Source of the DNA: Dyella tabacisoli
GTDB taxonomy: Bacteria; Pseudomonadota; Gammaproteobacteria; Xanthomonadales; Rhodanobacteraceae
Reading direction: 5' to 3'
DNA: 64,000 nt
Assembly (NCBI RefSeq): GCF_003350925.1
Contig: NZ_KZ857173.1
Coordinates: forward strand, 124,001 to 188,000
How positions within the stretch are numbered: position 1 is the first letter of the stretch; every line of letters begins with the position of its first letter. Position numbers and translations under genes: made by a program. Below are positions 8,319-17,140 of the stretch, one piece after another. Below the pieces are notes generated by a model. The model saw only the letters and a program-made list of their open reading frames with translations. It was not told the origin of the DNA and made no database searches.

Positions 8319-9728
8319 ATGACGGAGGTTTGCCGCATCGCGCCCTTGCGACTGCTGATCTGCTCTTTAGCGCTGTTGTTTACCGTGCGCGGTGAAGCCA
8401 CTACGGTGACCTCGCTAGGCGAACTGTTCGCTGTGGCGCACGAAAGCGAGCCAGGTTACCGCGCCGCCAGAGCCAACCTGACGGCATCGCAAGCACGCAC
8501 ACGCCAAGCCTTCGGTGCGATGTTGCCGCAGATCACCGGTACCGCGAACAGCAATGGCAACAAGCGCCGCTACGACACCCGCGATCGGGTGACGCGAACC
8601 TTGCATGACCGCTATCACAGCGATGGTGACCAACTGAGTTTGAACCAACCGATCTGGCGACCTGCCAATGTGGCCGCCTGGCGCGAGGCCGAGGAGAGTG
8701 CGCGGCAAGCCGGTTATCAACTGGCCGATGCCGAGCAGCAGTTGTATTTGAAGCTGGCCACCGCATGGTTCGACTTGATGGAGGCGCGCGACGGCGTGGA
8801 ATTCACCACGGCGCAACGCGACGCCTTGCGGGCGCAATGGGATATAGCTCAGCGCGCCACCGAGCTTGGTGCACAGGGTCAACCGCAAGCCGACGAGGCC
8901 CGCGCGAAATACGAAGCGGCGGACGCCGACCAGGCCTCCGCCGAATGGGATCAAGCAGCCAAACTCGCCGCACTGGAGCAATGGATAGGCGCCGCCGGCG
9001 ACATGGTGCAACCGTATTTGCGTGACGAGATGGAGATCCCCGATCTGCTTGGCGGCGATCTCGACGAATGGCTGGAACAAATCGACACGCATAACCCGGC
9101 GCTGCATGCCGCGAAGCGCGCCCTGGCCGCGGCCGAGGAAGAAGTGCACAAGCAACGCGCGGGTTATCAGCCGACCTTGGACATGGTGGCGACCTACGGC
9201 AATACGGATCAGGCCGTGGGTAACTTTCCCGGCCAGCCAGGCTATGGGATACGCCAACTCGCGGTCGGGCTGCAATTGAACGTACCGTTGTATTCCGGTG
9301 GCACTCAGTCGGCCAAAGTGGCCGAAGCCCTGGCTTTGCGCGACAAAGCCATGGAGGACATCGAAGCGACCCGGCGCACCGCCATACTGAATGTCAAAAC
9401 CGCTTATCTGGGCTGGCGTGCCGGACGAGCCAAAGCCAGTGGCGCCAAGGCCGCCGTAGTCTCGGCGAAGACTGCGCTGGCGGTAGCCGATCGCGCCACG
9501 GAGCGTGGCCTGAAGATCAACGCCGATGTACTCACCGCGCGGCAACAACTTGCCGGCGCCCGCCGCGATCTGCGTAAGGGGCGTTATCAGCAGCTCACTT
9601 CGTATATCAAATTGCGCGCGGCGCTCGGCGAATTGACGGCGGCGGATGTCGATGACCTCGATCAGTGGTTCGGTGCCGCTCCCACTCAAGCCGTAACGGC
9701 AAGTACGACGGAGGCACCGCACCGATGA
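8319..9728 (+). CDS. TolC-family outer-membrane efflux/secretion channel
   Basis: The protein has 469 residues, the usual TolC/OEP length. It begins with a signal peptide (hydrophobic RLLICSLALLFTVRG, cleavage near residue 27). Two OEP halves follow: long amphipathic helices rich in Ala, Glu and Gln (for example around RAARANLTASQARTRQAFG and AEEEVHKQRAGYQPTLDM), with the short beta segments LSLNQPIW and LNVPLYSGG that are typical of the two barrel regions. It should form the trimeric channel spanning the outer membrane and periplasm. The next gene, a membrane-fusion protein, starts in an ATGA overlap (9725-9728), which ties the channel to this export operon rather than to a general pump. Confidence 0.9.
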   Translation: MTEVCRIAPLRLLICSLALLFTVRGEATTVTSLGELFAVAHESEPGYRAARANLTASQARTRQAFGAMLPQITGTANSNGNKRRYDTRDRVTRTLHDRYHSDGDQLSLNQPIWRPANVAAWREAEESARQAGYQLADAEQQLYLKLATAWFDLMEARDGVEFTTAQRDALRAQWDIAQRATELGAQGQPQADEARAKYEAADADQASAEWDQAAKLAALEQWIGAAGDMVQPYLRDEMEIPDLLGGDLDEWLEQIDTHNPALHAAKRALAAAEEEVHKQRAGYQPTLDMVATYGNTDQAVGNFPGQPGYGIRQLAVGLQLNVPLYSGGTQSAKVAEALALRDKAMEDIEATRRTAILNVKTAYLGWRAGRAKASGAKAAVVSAKTALAVADRATERGLKINADVLTARQQLAGARRDLRKGRYQQLTSYIKLRAALGELTAADVDDLDQWFGAAPTQAVTASTTEAPHR

Positions 9729-11650
9729 GCGCACTGCCACCACCGGCCGGCAGGGACAAAGCCGAGCTCGATAAGACTGACTTGGATAAGAGCAGTCCAG
9801 ACGAGAGCGGTCCTGTCACCGACCCACGCCTGGCCAGTGCCCACGCTCCGAGCGCATGGGAACAGTTTCTGCTGGCGCGCAGCTCTGACGTCTTCTGCCG
9901 CGCCTGGCTGGCGCTGATTTGCGAGAAATTTCCGGCAGTGCGTCAAGGCGCCGTGCTGATTGAAGCCAGCGATGGACAGAGCTATGTGCCTATCGCGGTA
10001 TGGCCGCTGGCTAATGCCGACATGGCCCGCATGGGTGGTGCGGTGCAGTTGACGCTGGCAGAACGCCGTGTCGCCGTGCAGGCCGTCGAGGAGCAACCAG
10101 GCTTATTGCATGTAGCGGTACCGATTGCCGTGCACGAGCGTATCGGCGGCGCCGTGGTGCTGGAAGTCGCCATGGAGCGGCAGGCGATCCAGCCGCTGCT
10201 GCGTGAAATGCATTGGGGTAGCGCCTGGCTTACCAACCTGCTCGGCAAGCGCGAGCTGGATCAGGCACTGGAAAGCAATGCGCGCTCGATGGGTATTCTG
10301 GAGACCATCGCGACCACGCTGCGGCATACCCGTTTTCAACAGGCGTTGTTCGATCTGTGCAATGAATTGCGGAGGCGCTTCGATGCCTCACGCGTGGCGA
10401 TCGGCCTGGTTCACGACGCAAAGATCCGCCTGGTCGCCTTATCCGAGGCGGCTACCTTTGAAAAATCGTCGCCCTTGGTCCAGGCCTATACCGATGCCAT
10501 GGGCGAAACCTGCGACCTCGCCCAGGTGGTTCACGCGCGCAAACCCGAAACTAGCGACGGCCCGGTCGAAAGCTATCGCGCGCATAGCGCATTGCTGCAG
10601 CGAGTCGGCGCCGATGCCTTACTTTCACTGCCGGTCAGTGAGCAGGCACGCACGGTTGCGGTACTGACGCTGGAACGCACCGGCGGCGAGGACTTCAGCG
10701 AGGCCGAGCGGCGCTGGCTGGAGACGTTCGCCGCCTTGTTCGCGCCGGTGCTGACGCAGCGGGTGGATGCCGAGCGCAGCTCATTGCAACGGATGCGCGA
10801 TGAAGTGATGCGCTTCTGGGGCGCCCTGCTCGGCCCGCGATATTTGCTATGGAAACTGGCCGGCATCGTCGCATTCGTATGTATCGCGCTGGCGGTTTTT
10901 TTGCCGGTGTCCTATCGCGTCTCGGCCAAGACCGTCACCGAAGGAGCGATTCAACGCGTGGCCGCCGCGCCTTTCGAGGGTTATCTGGCCGCAGGGCTGG
11001 TGCGTGCCGGCGACACCGTGCGCAAAGGCCAGGTGCTGGCCCAACTGGACGATCACGAACTGTTGGTCGAGCGTGCGAAATGGGCCAGCGAACGCGATCA
11101 GTACGACAACAAGCTGCGCGAGGCGATGGCCAATCACGAGCTCAGCGCGATTCAAGTGACCAGCGCGCAATTGCAGGAAGCCCAGGCCCAGCTCGATCTG
11201 CTGGAAGACAAGCTGGCGCGCGTGCGCGTGCTGGCGCCTTACGACGGCGTGGTGGTCAGCGGTGATCTCAGTCAGCAGATCGGCACACCGGTGGAGGCCG
11301 GTAAAAAACTGTTCGAGATTGCCCCGCTCGGTAGTTACCGAATCATTCTGCAAGTTGACGAGCGCGATATTGCCCAAGTGCAAACGGGGCAGACCGGCGA
11401 GCTGGTAATGAGCGGACTAGCCGGCAAACCGATGCCGTTCTCGGTCGCGAAAATCATGCCGGTGGCGACCGCGCAGGACGGCAAGAATTTCTATCGTGTG
11501 GAGGCGAAGCTGCAACACGATTCACCACTGCTGCTGCCGGGCATGGAAGGTGTCGGCAAGATCGGCGTGGGACGGCGGCAGCTCGGCTGGGTGCTGCTGC
11601 ATAGCACCTTGGATTGGCTGCGCTTGACGCTATGGAACTGGGGCTTGTGA
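9725..11650 (+). CDS. GAF-like domain fused to a HlyD-type periplasmic adaptor
   Basis: The protein has 641 residues. ATG 9725 overlaps the channel's TGA. Residues 1-45 are hydrophilic and charged. Residues about 50-350 look cytoplasmic and contain a GAF-like sensor region (FDLCNELRRRFDASRVAIGLV to VLTLERTGGEDFSEAERRWLE). A single membrane segment lies near 376-395 (KLAGIVAFVCIALAVFLPV). The rest is a periplasmic adaptor: a lipoyl-like half (FEGYLAAGLVRAGDTVRKGQ), a short coiled coil, the second half (RVLAPYDGVVVSGDLS) and a beta-barrel. HlyD proteins bridge an inner-membrane motor and a TolC channel. The cytoplasmic sensor-like part is unusual for the family and could contact the motor or sense a ligand; both ideas are inference. 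The next gene starts 25 nt downstream. Confidence 0.85.
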   Translation: MSALPPPAGRDKAELDKTDLDKSSPDESGPVTDPRLASAHAPSAWEQFLLARSSDVFCRAWLALICEKFPAVRQGAVLIEASDGQSYVPIAVWPLANADMARMGGAVQLTLAERRVAVQAVEEQPGLLHVAVPIAVHERIGGAVVLEVAMERQAIQPLLREMHWGSAWLTNLLGKRELDQALESNARSMGILETIATTLRHTRFQQALFDLCNELRRRFDASRVAIGLVHDAKIRLVALSEAATFEKSSPLVQAYTDAMGETCDLAQVVHARKPETSDGPVESYRAHSALLQRVGADALLSLPVSEQARTVAVLTLERTGGEDFSEAERRWLETFAALFAPVLTQRVDAERSSLQRMRDEVMRFWGALLGPRYLLWKLAGIVAFVCIALAVFLPVSYRVSAKTVTEGAIQRVAAAPFEGYLAAGLVRAGDTVRKGQVLAQLDDHELLVERAKWASERDQYDNKLREAMANHELSAIQVTSAQLQEAQAQLDLLEDKLARVRVLAPYDGVVVSGDLSQQIGTPVEAGKKLFEIAPLGSYRIILQVDERDIAQVQTGQTGELVMSGLAGKPMPFSVAKIMPVATAQDGKNFYRVEAKLQHDSPLLLPGMEGVGKIGVGRRQLGWVLLHSTLDWLRLTLWNWGL

Positions 11651-11674
11651 AGCTGCCCGTACTGGCCAGTTGCC

Positions 11675-13819
11675 GTGGCGCGTAATCCGTTCAGCCCGTC
11701 GTGGCATAGCGTCGCGCTGCTGCGGCCGCGGCTGATGCCTTATGCGCTGGTGCAGCGGGTGGTGTTTCGGGGCAAGCCTTGGTACGTCGTGCAGGATCAG
11801 AGCGGTGGCCGCGTCTATCGACTTTCGGCGGCTGCCTATGCGTTTATCGCCGGCATGGATGGGCAACATACCGTGCAGGCGCTATGGGAGCGTGCCAATG
11901 GCTCCGAAGTACGCGATGCCTGCACCCAGCCGGAGGTCGTCGATCTATTAGTGCAACTGCATGCGGCCGATCTATTGCAGACCGATGTGGCACCGGATTC
12001 CGCGCTGGCCCTTGACCGTCATCGGCGCAAGCGCACCGAAACGCTGAAGCAGTGGCTGATGAATCCGATGAGCTTGAAGCTGCCCTTGCTCAATCCCGAT
12101 CGCTTTCTCACGCGGCTATCGCCTTATGTTAGCTGGTGCTTCGGCCCGGTCGGCGCCTTGCTGTGGCTGGTCGTGATGCTGCCGGCGCTGTTTTTGGCCG
12201 CGCAACACTGGAGCGAACTGACGCATAACCTGTCCGATCGGGTGCTGTCGTCCAGCAATCTGCTGGTCATGCTCGCGGTCTATCCGGTGGTGAAGCTATT
12301 ACACGAGCTGGGCCACGGCTTTGCGGTAAAACGCTGGGGCGGCGCGGTACGCGAGCTGGGCTTGATGTTTCTTATTTTTGCGCCGGTGCCTTACGTGGAG
12401 GCATCGTCGTCCTCCGCATTTGCATCCAAATATCAACGCGCCGCGGTAGCCGCGACGGGGATGTTGGTTGAGCTGTTTCTCTCGGCGCTGGCGCTGCAGG
12501 TATGGTTGCTGGCCGAACCGGGCGTACTGCGCGCGGTGGCGTTCAACGTGATGATTATCGGCGGTGTTTCCACCTTGATGGTCAACGGCAATCCCTTGCT
12601 GCGCTATGACGGCTACTACATTCTTTCCGACTTGATCGAAATGCCGAATCTGGCCCAACGCGGCCAGGCTTGGTGGACCTATCTGATGGATCGCTACGCC
12701 TTCGGCGCCACCGATGCGGTAGCGCCGGATGAAACCCCGGCCGAGCGCCGCTGGCTGGTGCTATACACGCCGCTGGCCTGGTGCTATCGCACCTTTGTGA
12801 CGGTCTCGGTGATTTTTCTGGTTGCCGGTAAGTTCTTTATCGCCGGCGTGTTGATGGCTTGCTGGAGTGCGTTCAGCCTGATCGCCACGCCGTTGCGCAA
12901 AGGCTGGAAGCATCTCGCCAGCAGCCCGGTGTTGCAACGTTGCCGCACCCGCGCCATGCGCCGCACCGCAGTCGCCCTGCTCTGCACGCTAGTGTTGTTG
13001 CTACTGGTGCCGTTGCCATTGCGTACCCGTGCCGAAGGCGTGGTGTGGCTGCCGGACCACGCGATGCTGCACAACGGTGAAAGCGGTTTCTTTGCGCGCT
13101 GGATGGTTGAACCGGGCAGCGAAGTGAAGCGTGGCCAGCCATTGTATTTGCTGGACAATCCCACGCTGCGCGCCGAGCTGGCCGTCGATCGCGCCAAGGC
13201 GGAGGAGGCGCAAGCCCGTTACGATGCCGAGCATTTCAGCGACCCGGTCAAGGCCGCGGTCTCCGGCCGTCAGCTCGACGAGGCACGCGAGGTGCTGCAT
13301 CAAGCCGAGGTACGCATCGAGCGGCTGGCAGGCTACGCCCAAACGGATGGCCGTTTGATTGTCGCCACCGCACAGGATATGCCGGGGCACTATTACAAAA
13401 AGGGTGAGTTGCTCGGTTATGTGCTGCAGGACCACGAGTTATTGGTGCGCGTCGTAGTGCAGCAGGACGACATCGACCTCGTGCATCAACGGCTCAGCGG
13501 CGTATCGCTGCGCCTGGCCGATTCACTTGCCCAAACGCATACATCGCGCGTGGTGCGCGAATTCCCCAGCGGTGTCGATGAGTTGCCGACGGCTGCGCTG
13601 GGTCTTAATGGCGGCGGTACGATTCCGACCAGCCCGAACGACGCGAACGGCCTGAAGGCTTTGCAGCGCATCTTTATTGTCGACCTCAGCCTGCCCACCG
13701 ATGCCGCGCCGGCTTTTGGCGAACGCGTGCATATACGCTTCGAGCATGGCAGCGAACCGCTGGCCCGGCAGGCATTGCGGCGCTTGCGCCAGGTCTTCTT
13801 AAGTCACTTCAATGTCTGA
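11675..13819 (+). CDS. M50-type membrane metalloprotease with PqqD-like N-terminus and HlyD-like C-terminus
   Basis: The protein has 714 residues. GTG 11675 is chosen because the first residues (FSPSWHSVALLRPRL) fit the start of this family; no better codon exists upstream. Residues about 25-110 resemble the PqqD/winged-helix peptide-binding region (YRLSAAAYAFIAGMDGQHTV). Several membrane segments follow, with the zinc motif HELGH at 210-214 and NPLLRYDGYY (306-315; Asp312 a likely third ligand). After the last membrane segment, residues about 450-700 form a HlyD-like arm (VVWLPDHAMLHNGESGFFARW, coiled coil, VLQDHELLVRVVVQQDD). Such 'peptide zinc metalloprotease' proteins accompany peptide or protein export systems. 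It may cleave a leader from the exported substrate or act as a second adaptor. It overlaps the next gene by 8 nt. Confidence 0.85.
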   Translation: MARNPFSPSWHSVALLRPRLMPYALVQRVVFRGKPWYVVQDQSGGRVYRLSAAAYAFIAGMDGQHTVQALWERANGSEVRDACTQPEVVDLLVQLHAADLLQTDVAPDSALALDRHRRKRTETLKQWLMNPMSLKLPLLNPDRFLTRLSPYVSWCFGPVGALLWLVVMLPALFLAAQHWSELTHNLSDRVLSSSNLLVMLAVYPVVKLLHELGHGFAVKRWGGAVRELGLMFLIFAPVPYVEASSSSAFASKYQRAAVAATGMLVELFLSALALQVWLLAEPGVLRAVAFNVMIIGGVSTLMVNGNPLLRYDGYYILSDLIEMPNLAQRGQAWWTYLMDRYAFGATDAVAPDETPAERRWLVLYTPLAWCYRTFVTVSVIFLVAGKFFIAGVLMACWSAFSLIATPLRKGWKHLASSPVLQRCRTRAMRRTAVALLCTLVLLLLVPLPLRTRAEGVVWLPDHAMLHNGESGFFARWMVEPGSEVKRGQPLYLLDNPTLRAELAVDRAKAEEAQARYDAEHFSDPVKAAVSGRQLDEAREVLHQAEVRIERLAGYAQTDGRLIVATAQDMPGHYYKKGELLGYVLQDHELLVRVVVQQDDIDLVHQRLSGVSLRLADSLAQTHTSRVVREFPSGVDELPTAALGLNGGGTIPTSPNDANGLKALQRIFIVDLSLPTDAAPAFGERVHIRFEHGSEPLARQALRRLRQVFLSHFNV

Positions 13820-15800
13820 CGTACGCACCCTGCTCGCCTCACGCGACATCCTGCTGGGCGACGGGCCTTATCTTGAGCGGCTGGACAGTGTCCACGCGCC
13901 CTGGGAAGAGCGTCTGCGCGCATGGCTGGCACGGCTACCGCGTTTCGATGGTCAACGCGCGCGTACTTTTTTGCAGCACGCACAGACACTGGAAGCCGCC
14001 GCACATGGCTGTGATGACAGGCAATTGCATGCGCGTCTTGGTGAAGTCGCCCGGCACATGCATCGCGCCGGGTTTACCGACAATTTGCTGGCGCAAGCAT
14101 TCGCGCTGATCCGCGAAGCGTCGCGGCGCACCCTGGGCATGCGTCATCACGACGTGCAGTTGCTGGCCGGGCGAACCCTGTTGCAAGGGCGACTGGCCGA
14201 AATGTCCACCGGCGAAGGCAAGACGCTTGCCGCCACCCTCGCCGCCTGCTCCGCCGCGGTCACGGGCGCGGCGGTTCATGTGGTAACGGTCAACGACTAC
14301 CTGGCCGAGCGCGACGCCGAGACCAACCGCCCGCTATTCGACTTTCTCGGTCTGCGCATCGGTGTCGTACTGCAGGATATGGAAGTCGCCAAACGACGCG
14401 AAGCCTATGCCTGCGACATCACCTATGTCTCCAACAAAGAGCTGACCTTCGACTACCTCAAAGATTGCATCGCCCTGGGCGAAGCTTCGCGCACGCAGCA
14501 GCGGTTGCGCGAACTGGCCGGCGGCCGCCGTGGCGAAGCGCCGATCTTGCGCGGCCTGCATATTGCCATCATCGATGAGGCCGATAGCGTATTGATCGAT
14601 GAGGCAAGTACGCCGCTGATTATCTCCGAGACCCTGCCGGACGACCTTGATCCGGCGATCTACGACCAGTCCATCGCACTGGCCCGCAGCCTGCAGTCCG
14701 GTTCCGAATATGTGCTGGGTACTCACCGCGACATCTGGCTTACGCCACTGGGCAAACAGCGGGTGCGTGAAGTGAGCGCCGGCTATGGCGGCCTATGGCA
14801 ATCGCCATTATGGCGCGACGAATTCGTGCAAAAAGCGCTATCCGCCGTGTACTGTTTCCAGCGCGATCAGCACTACATCCTGGCCGAAGGCAAGGTGCAG
14901 ATCGTCGACGAATCGACCGGGCGCGTGATGCCGGATCGGACCTGGGAGCGCGGCCTTCATCAAATGATCGAGTGCAAAGAGCAGGCCGAGATCACCGGCC
15001 AGCGACGCACGCTGGCGCAGATCACCTACCAGCGATTCTTCGGCCGCTACCTTTTGCTTTGTGGCATGACCGGCACGGCGCAAGAGGTCGCCACCGAAGT
15101 CAAACGCAGCTACGACTTGTCGGTAACGCGTATTCCGACCCACAAGCCGAGCCGCCGTGAACGCCTCACCGACAGCCTTTGCATCAATTCCGAACAGCGC
15201 TGGCAAGAGGTGGCCCGGCGCGCAGTGCAGATGGCCAGCACCGGTCGCGCTGTATTGATCGGCACCCGCTCGGTGGAGGCTTCCGAATACTTGAGCGGGC
15301 TGCTGGAGCGCGATGGCATCACGCATACCATGCTCAATGCGCGTCAGGACCAGACCGAGGCCGAAGCCATTGCACAGGCGGGTCAGCCTGGATCGATCAC
15401 CGTGGCGACCAATATGGCCGGCCGCGGTACCGACATCAAACTGGCGCCGGCGGTGGAACAAGCCGGTGGCCTGCACGTGATTCTTACCGAGTTTCACGAA
15501 TCGGCACGTGTCGATCGGCAACTGTTCGGCCGTTGTGCGCGCCAGGGCGATCCGGGCAGCACCGAAGCCATCGTCAGCATCGATGACGAGCTGTTTCGCC
15601 GTTTCATGTCAAGTGCCGAGCGCTGGCTTATGTGCCGATGGGTCACCCGTACCCGGCAAAGCCGCCTGTGGTTGCGCCATTGGGTAACCCATGTGCAGAA
15701 CCGTGCCGAGCGCCACTACCGTCATCAGCGCACCGAAACCCAGCGCCGCGACGCCGAGTGGATGAAGGCGCTCGGTTTTGTCGGCAAGACACGTCGTTAA
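13812..15800 (+). CDS. Shortened SecA-like ATPase (SecA paralogue)
   Basis: The protein has 662 residues against about 900 for housekeeping SecA. Its motor is intact: Walker A MSTGEGKTLAATL (131-143), VHVVTVNDYLAERDAE, DEAD box IIDEADSVLIDEASTPLIIS (from 253), ESTGRVMPDRTWERGLHQ, GMTGTA, ATNMAGRGTDIKL (about 532-544) and the arginine-finger region QLFGRCARQGDPGS. After NBD2 only a short piece of helical scaffold (VQNRAERHYRHQR) remains. Most of the helical wing, the linker and the C-terminal zinc motif are missing. The sequence keeps SecA hallmarks rather than those of a generic helicase. It overlaps the M50 gene by 8 nt, so it belongs to this operon. Likely role: an ATP-driven motor for a specialised substrate, perhaps through the normal SecYEG channel; this is inference. 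Confidence 0.88.
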   Translation: MSDVRTLLASRDILLGDGPYLERLDSVHAPWEERLRAWLARLPRFDGQRARTFLQHAQTLEAAAHGCDDRQLHARLGEVARHMHRAGFTDNLLAQAFALIREASRRTLGMRHHDVQLLAGRTLLQGRLAEMSTGEGKTLAATLAACSAAVTGAAVHVVTVNDYLAERDAETNRPLFDFLGLRIGVVLQDMEVAKRREAYACDITYVSNKELTFDYLKDCIALGEASRTQQRLRELAGGRRGEAPILRGLHIAIIDEADSVLIDEASTPLIISETLPDDLDPAIYDQSIALARSLQSGSEYVLGTHRDIWLTPLGKQRVREVSAGYGGLWQSPLWRDEFVQKALSAVYCFQRDQHYILAEGKVQIVDESTGRVMPDRTWERGLHQMIECKEQAEITGQRRTLAQITYQRFFGRYLLLCGMTGTAQEVATEVKRSYDLSVTRIPTHKPSRRERLTDSLCINSEQRWQEVARRAVQMASTGRAVLIGTRSVEASEYLSGLLERDGITHTMLNARQDQTEAEAIAQAGQPGSITVATNMAGRGTDIKLAPAVEQAGGLHVILTEFHESARVDRQLFGRCARQGDPGSTEAIVSIDDELFRRFMSSAERWLMCRWVTRTRQSRLWLRHWVTHVQNRAERHYRHQRTETQRRDAEWMKALGFVGKTRR

Positions 15801-15930
15801 CTGTGCGGGGCTTCGCAGGGATCGTAAACAGATTCTCTGCGTTTATCGATTAGCAGCGCTGCCTTCTAGTCAAAACGCGCAATCAATATAAAATCTTTGC
15901 TCCCCACCCCCACCCATCAAAAGATAAACC

Positions 15931-16323
15931 ATGAAGCAGTTCAGCAGTTTTTCGCATGCCCGATCCAAAATTCTGGCGGGCACCGCGCTTGCGGCCATCA
16001 TCGGCACCATGACGATGTCGTCTGCATATGCGGCCGCTGTATCCCCGCAACTCGTCAATCAGTACGCCGACATGTGCGCCAAACAGTCGATCAACATCCC
16101 ATCGCCTTACGGTGAGGCGGATCTGAAAGGTAACCCGAAGCTGGACAGCTACTGCAAATGCTTCGCCGGAAAATTTGCCGAACGAGCCATGGCAACGCTA
16201 CAAACGGGAGACACCGCGACCTTTACCCCGAACTCTCTTAATGACAGCGTGAAACAGGAAAACCAGATGCGTAACAGTTGCCGGCAACAAGTTGGCTTGC
16301 CGCTGCTTAAGTTCGCGCCATGA
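15931..16323 (+). CDS. Small exported Cys-containing hypothetical protein
   Basis: The protein has 130 residues with a clear signal peptide (KILAGTALAAIIGTMTMSSAYA, cleavage near residue 34). The mature part has four cysteines (MCAKQ, YCKCF, SCRQQ), suggesting disulfides in the periplasm or outside the cell. I do not recognise the family. An AT-rich stretch with TATAAAAT at about 15888-15896 precedes it and may be its promoter. It overlaps the next exported protein by ATGA, so the two are translationally coupled. Confidence 0.7.
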   Translation: MKQFSSFSHARSKILAGTALAAIIGTMTMSSAYAAAVSPQLVNQYADMCAKQSINIPSPYGEADLKGNPKLDSYCKCFAGKFAERAMATLQTGDTATFTPNSLNDSVKQENQMRNSCRQQVGLPLLKFAP

Positions 16324-17120
16324 TCGCGATGAAAGCACGGATGAAAGTACTTACCCGCTCGCTGCTGACCCTTGCGCTATGCGCCGCCGCGCCGCTCAGT
16401 GCATGGGCGGCAAGCCCCAATGCTCATGCGGTGGCTAACGCTTCGGCACCGCCGGGCGGCGTCTATCTGGGTTATTACCAAGAAGACCCGGCCACCAACC
16501 CCGAAGACCCGACCATGGGCTCGGTGTACCTGAACCTGCCGGCGTCCGACAGCAGCTTCTCCGGCAATATGTACTTCACCTATTTCGGCTGTCAGAGCAA
16601 CAACCTTGGCACCATCTCCGGCACCAAGGCCGCGACATCGCTGAAGGGAACCTGGAGCGGCACCATCGATGGCACGCACCAGACCGGCTCGGTAGCCGGC
16701 ACATACTCCGCGGCAAAAGGCGCCTACGCCGGAACCTTTACCGTAGCCGGCGGCAAGCAGCACATCGATATTCCATCGTGCATCAGTTACTACATCGCGC
16801 CGAACGGCACGTTCGAGCTGTTTGCAGTGGGCCAGAACGTACCGAGCGATTTCTCTGTTTCGCTTAGCGGCAATACGGTGAGCTGGAATCCCCCGAGCGG
16901 TGCGGTCATGACCTTGGTTTTTGTACTGGACCCGGCTATTGCAGCTAGCGGCCATGGCAATGCCACCGTGTGGCAGACCTTGGTGCTGGGCCCTCAAGGC
17001 ACGGCAAACCTCGGCGATATCGGCTTAGTCAGTGGACACGCGTATGTGGTTGCCGTCGGTGCATCGGATGGCAGCTATCGACGACTGAGTTTTGCCAGCA
17101 CTCGCTTCACGGCACCCTGA
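16320..17120 (+). CDS. Exported hypothetical protein, beta-rich
   Basis: The protein has 266 residues. ATG 16320 overlaps the previous stop; in-frame ATGs at 16329 and 16341 are alternatives, and all lead into the same signal peptide (LTRSLLTLALCAAAPLSAWA). The mature part is rich in Gly, Ser and Thr with alternating strands (GTISGTKAATSLKGTWSG, GSVAGTYSAAKGAYAGTF) and has two cysteines. Near residue 180 a fibronectin-like pattern appears (DFSVSLSGNTVSWNPP), ending in a strand-rich tail. No catalytic motif is visible. Together with its partner it could be a substrate or accessory of the upstream export operon or of the gsp genes behind it; I see no proof of either. Confidence 0.65.
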   Translation: MIAMKARMKVLTRSLLTLALCAAAPLSAWAASPNAHAVANASAPPGGVYLGYYQEDPATNPEDPTMGSVYLNLPASDSSFSGNMYFTYFGCQSNNLGTISGTKAATSLKGTWSGTIDGTHQTGSVAGTYSAAKGAYAGTFTVAGGKQHIDIPSCISYYIAPNGTFELFAVGQNVPSDFSVSLSGNTVSWNPPSGAVMTLVFVLDPAIAASGHGNATVWQTLVLGPQGTANLGDIGLVSGHAYVVAVGASDGSYRRLSFASTRFTAP

Positions 17121-17140
17121 TCGCTGCGGCCTGAGTTGCG

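Noticed and set aside
8182-8322. RiPP precursor peptide for the M50/ATP-grasp genes
   Set aside because: No leader/core pattern, no double-glycine site in the right place and no ribosome site; nothing supports this beyond position.
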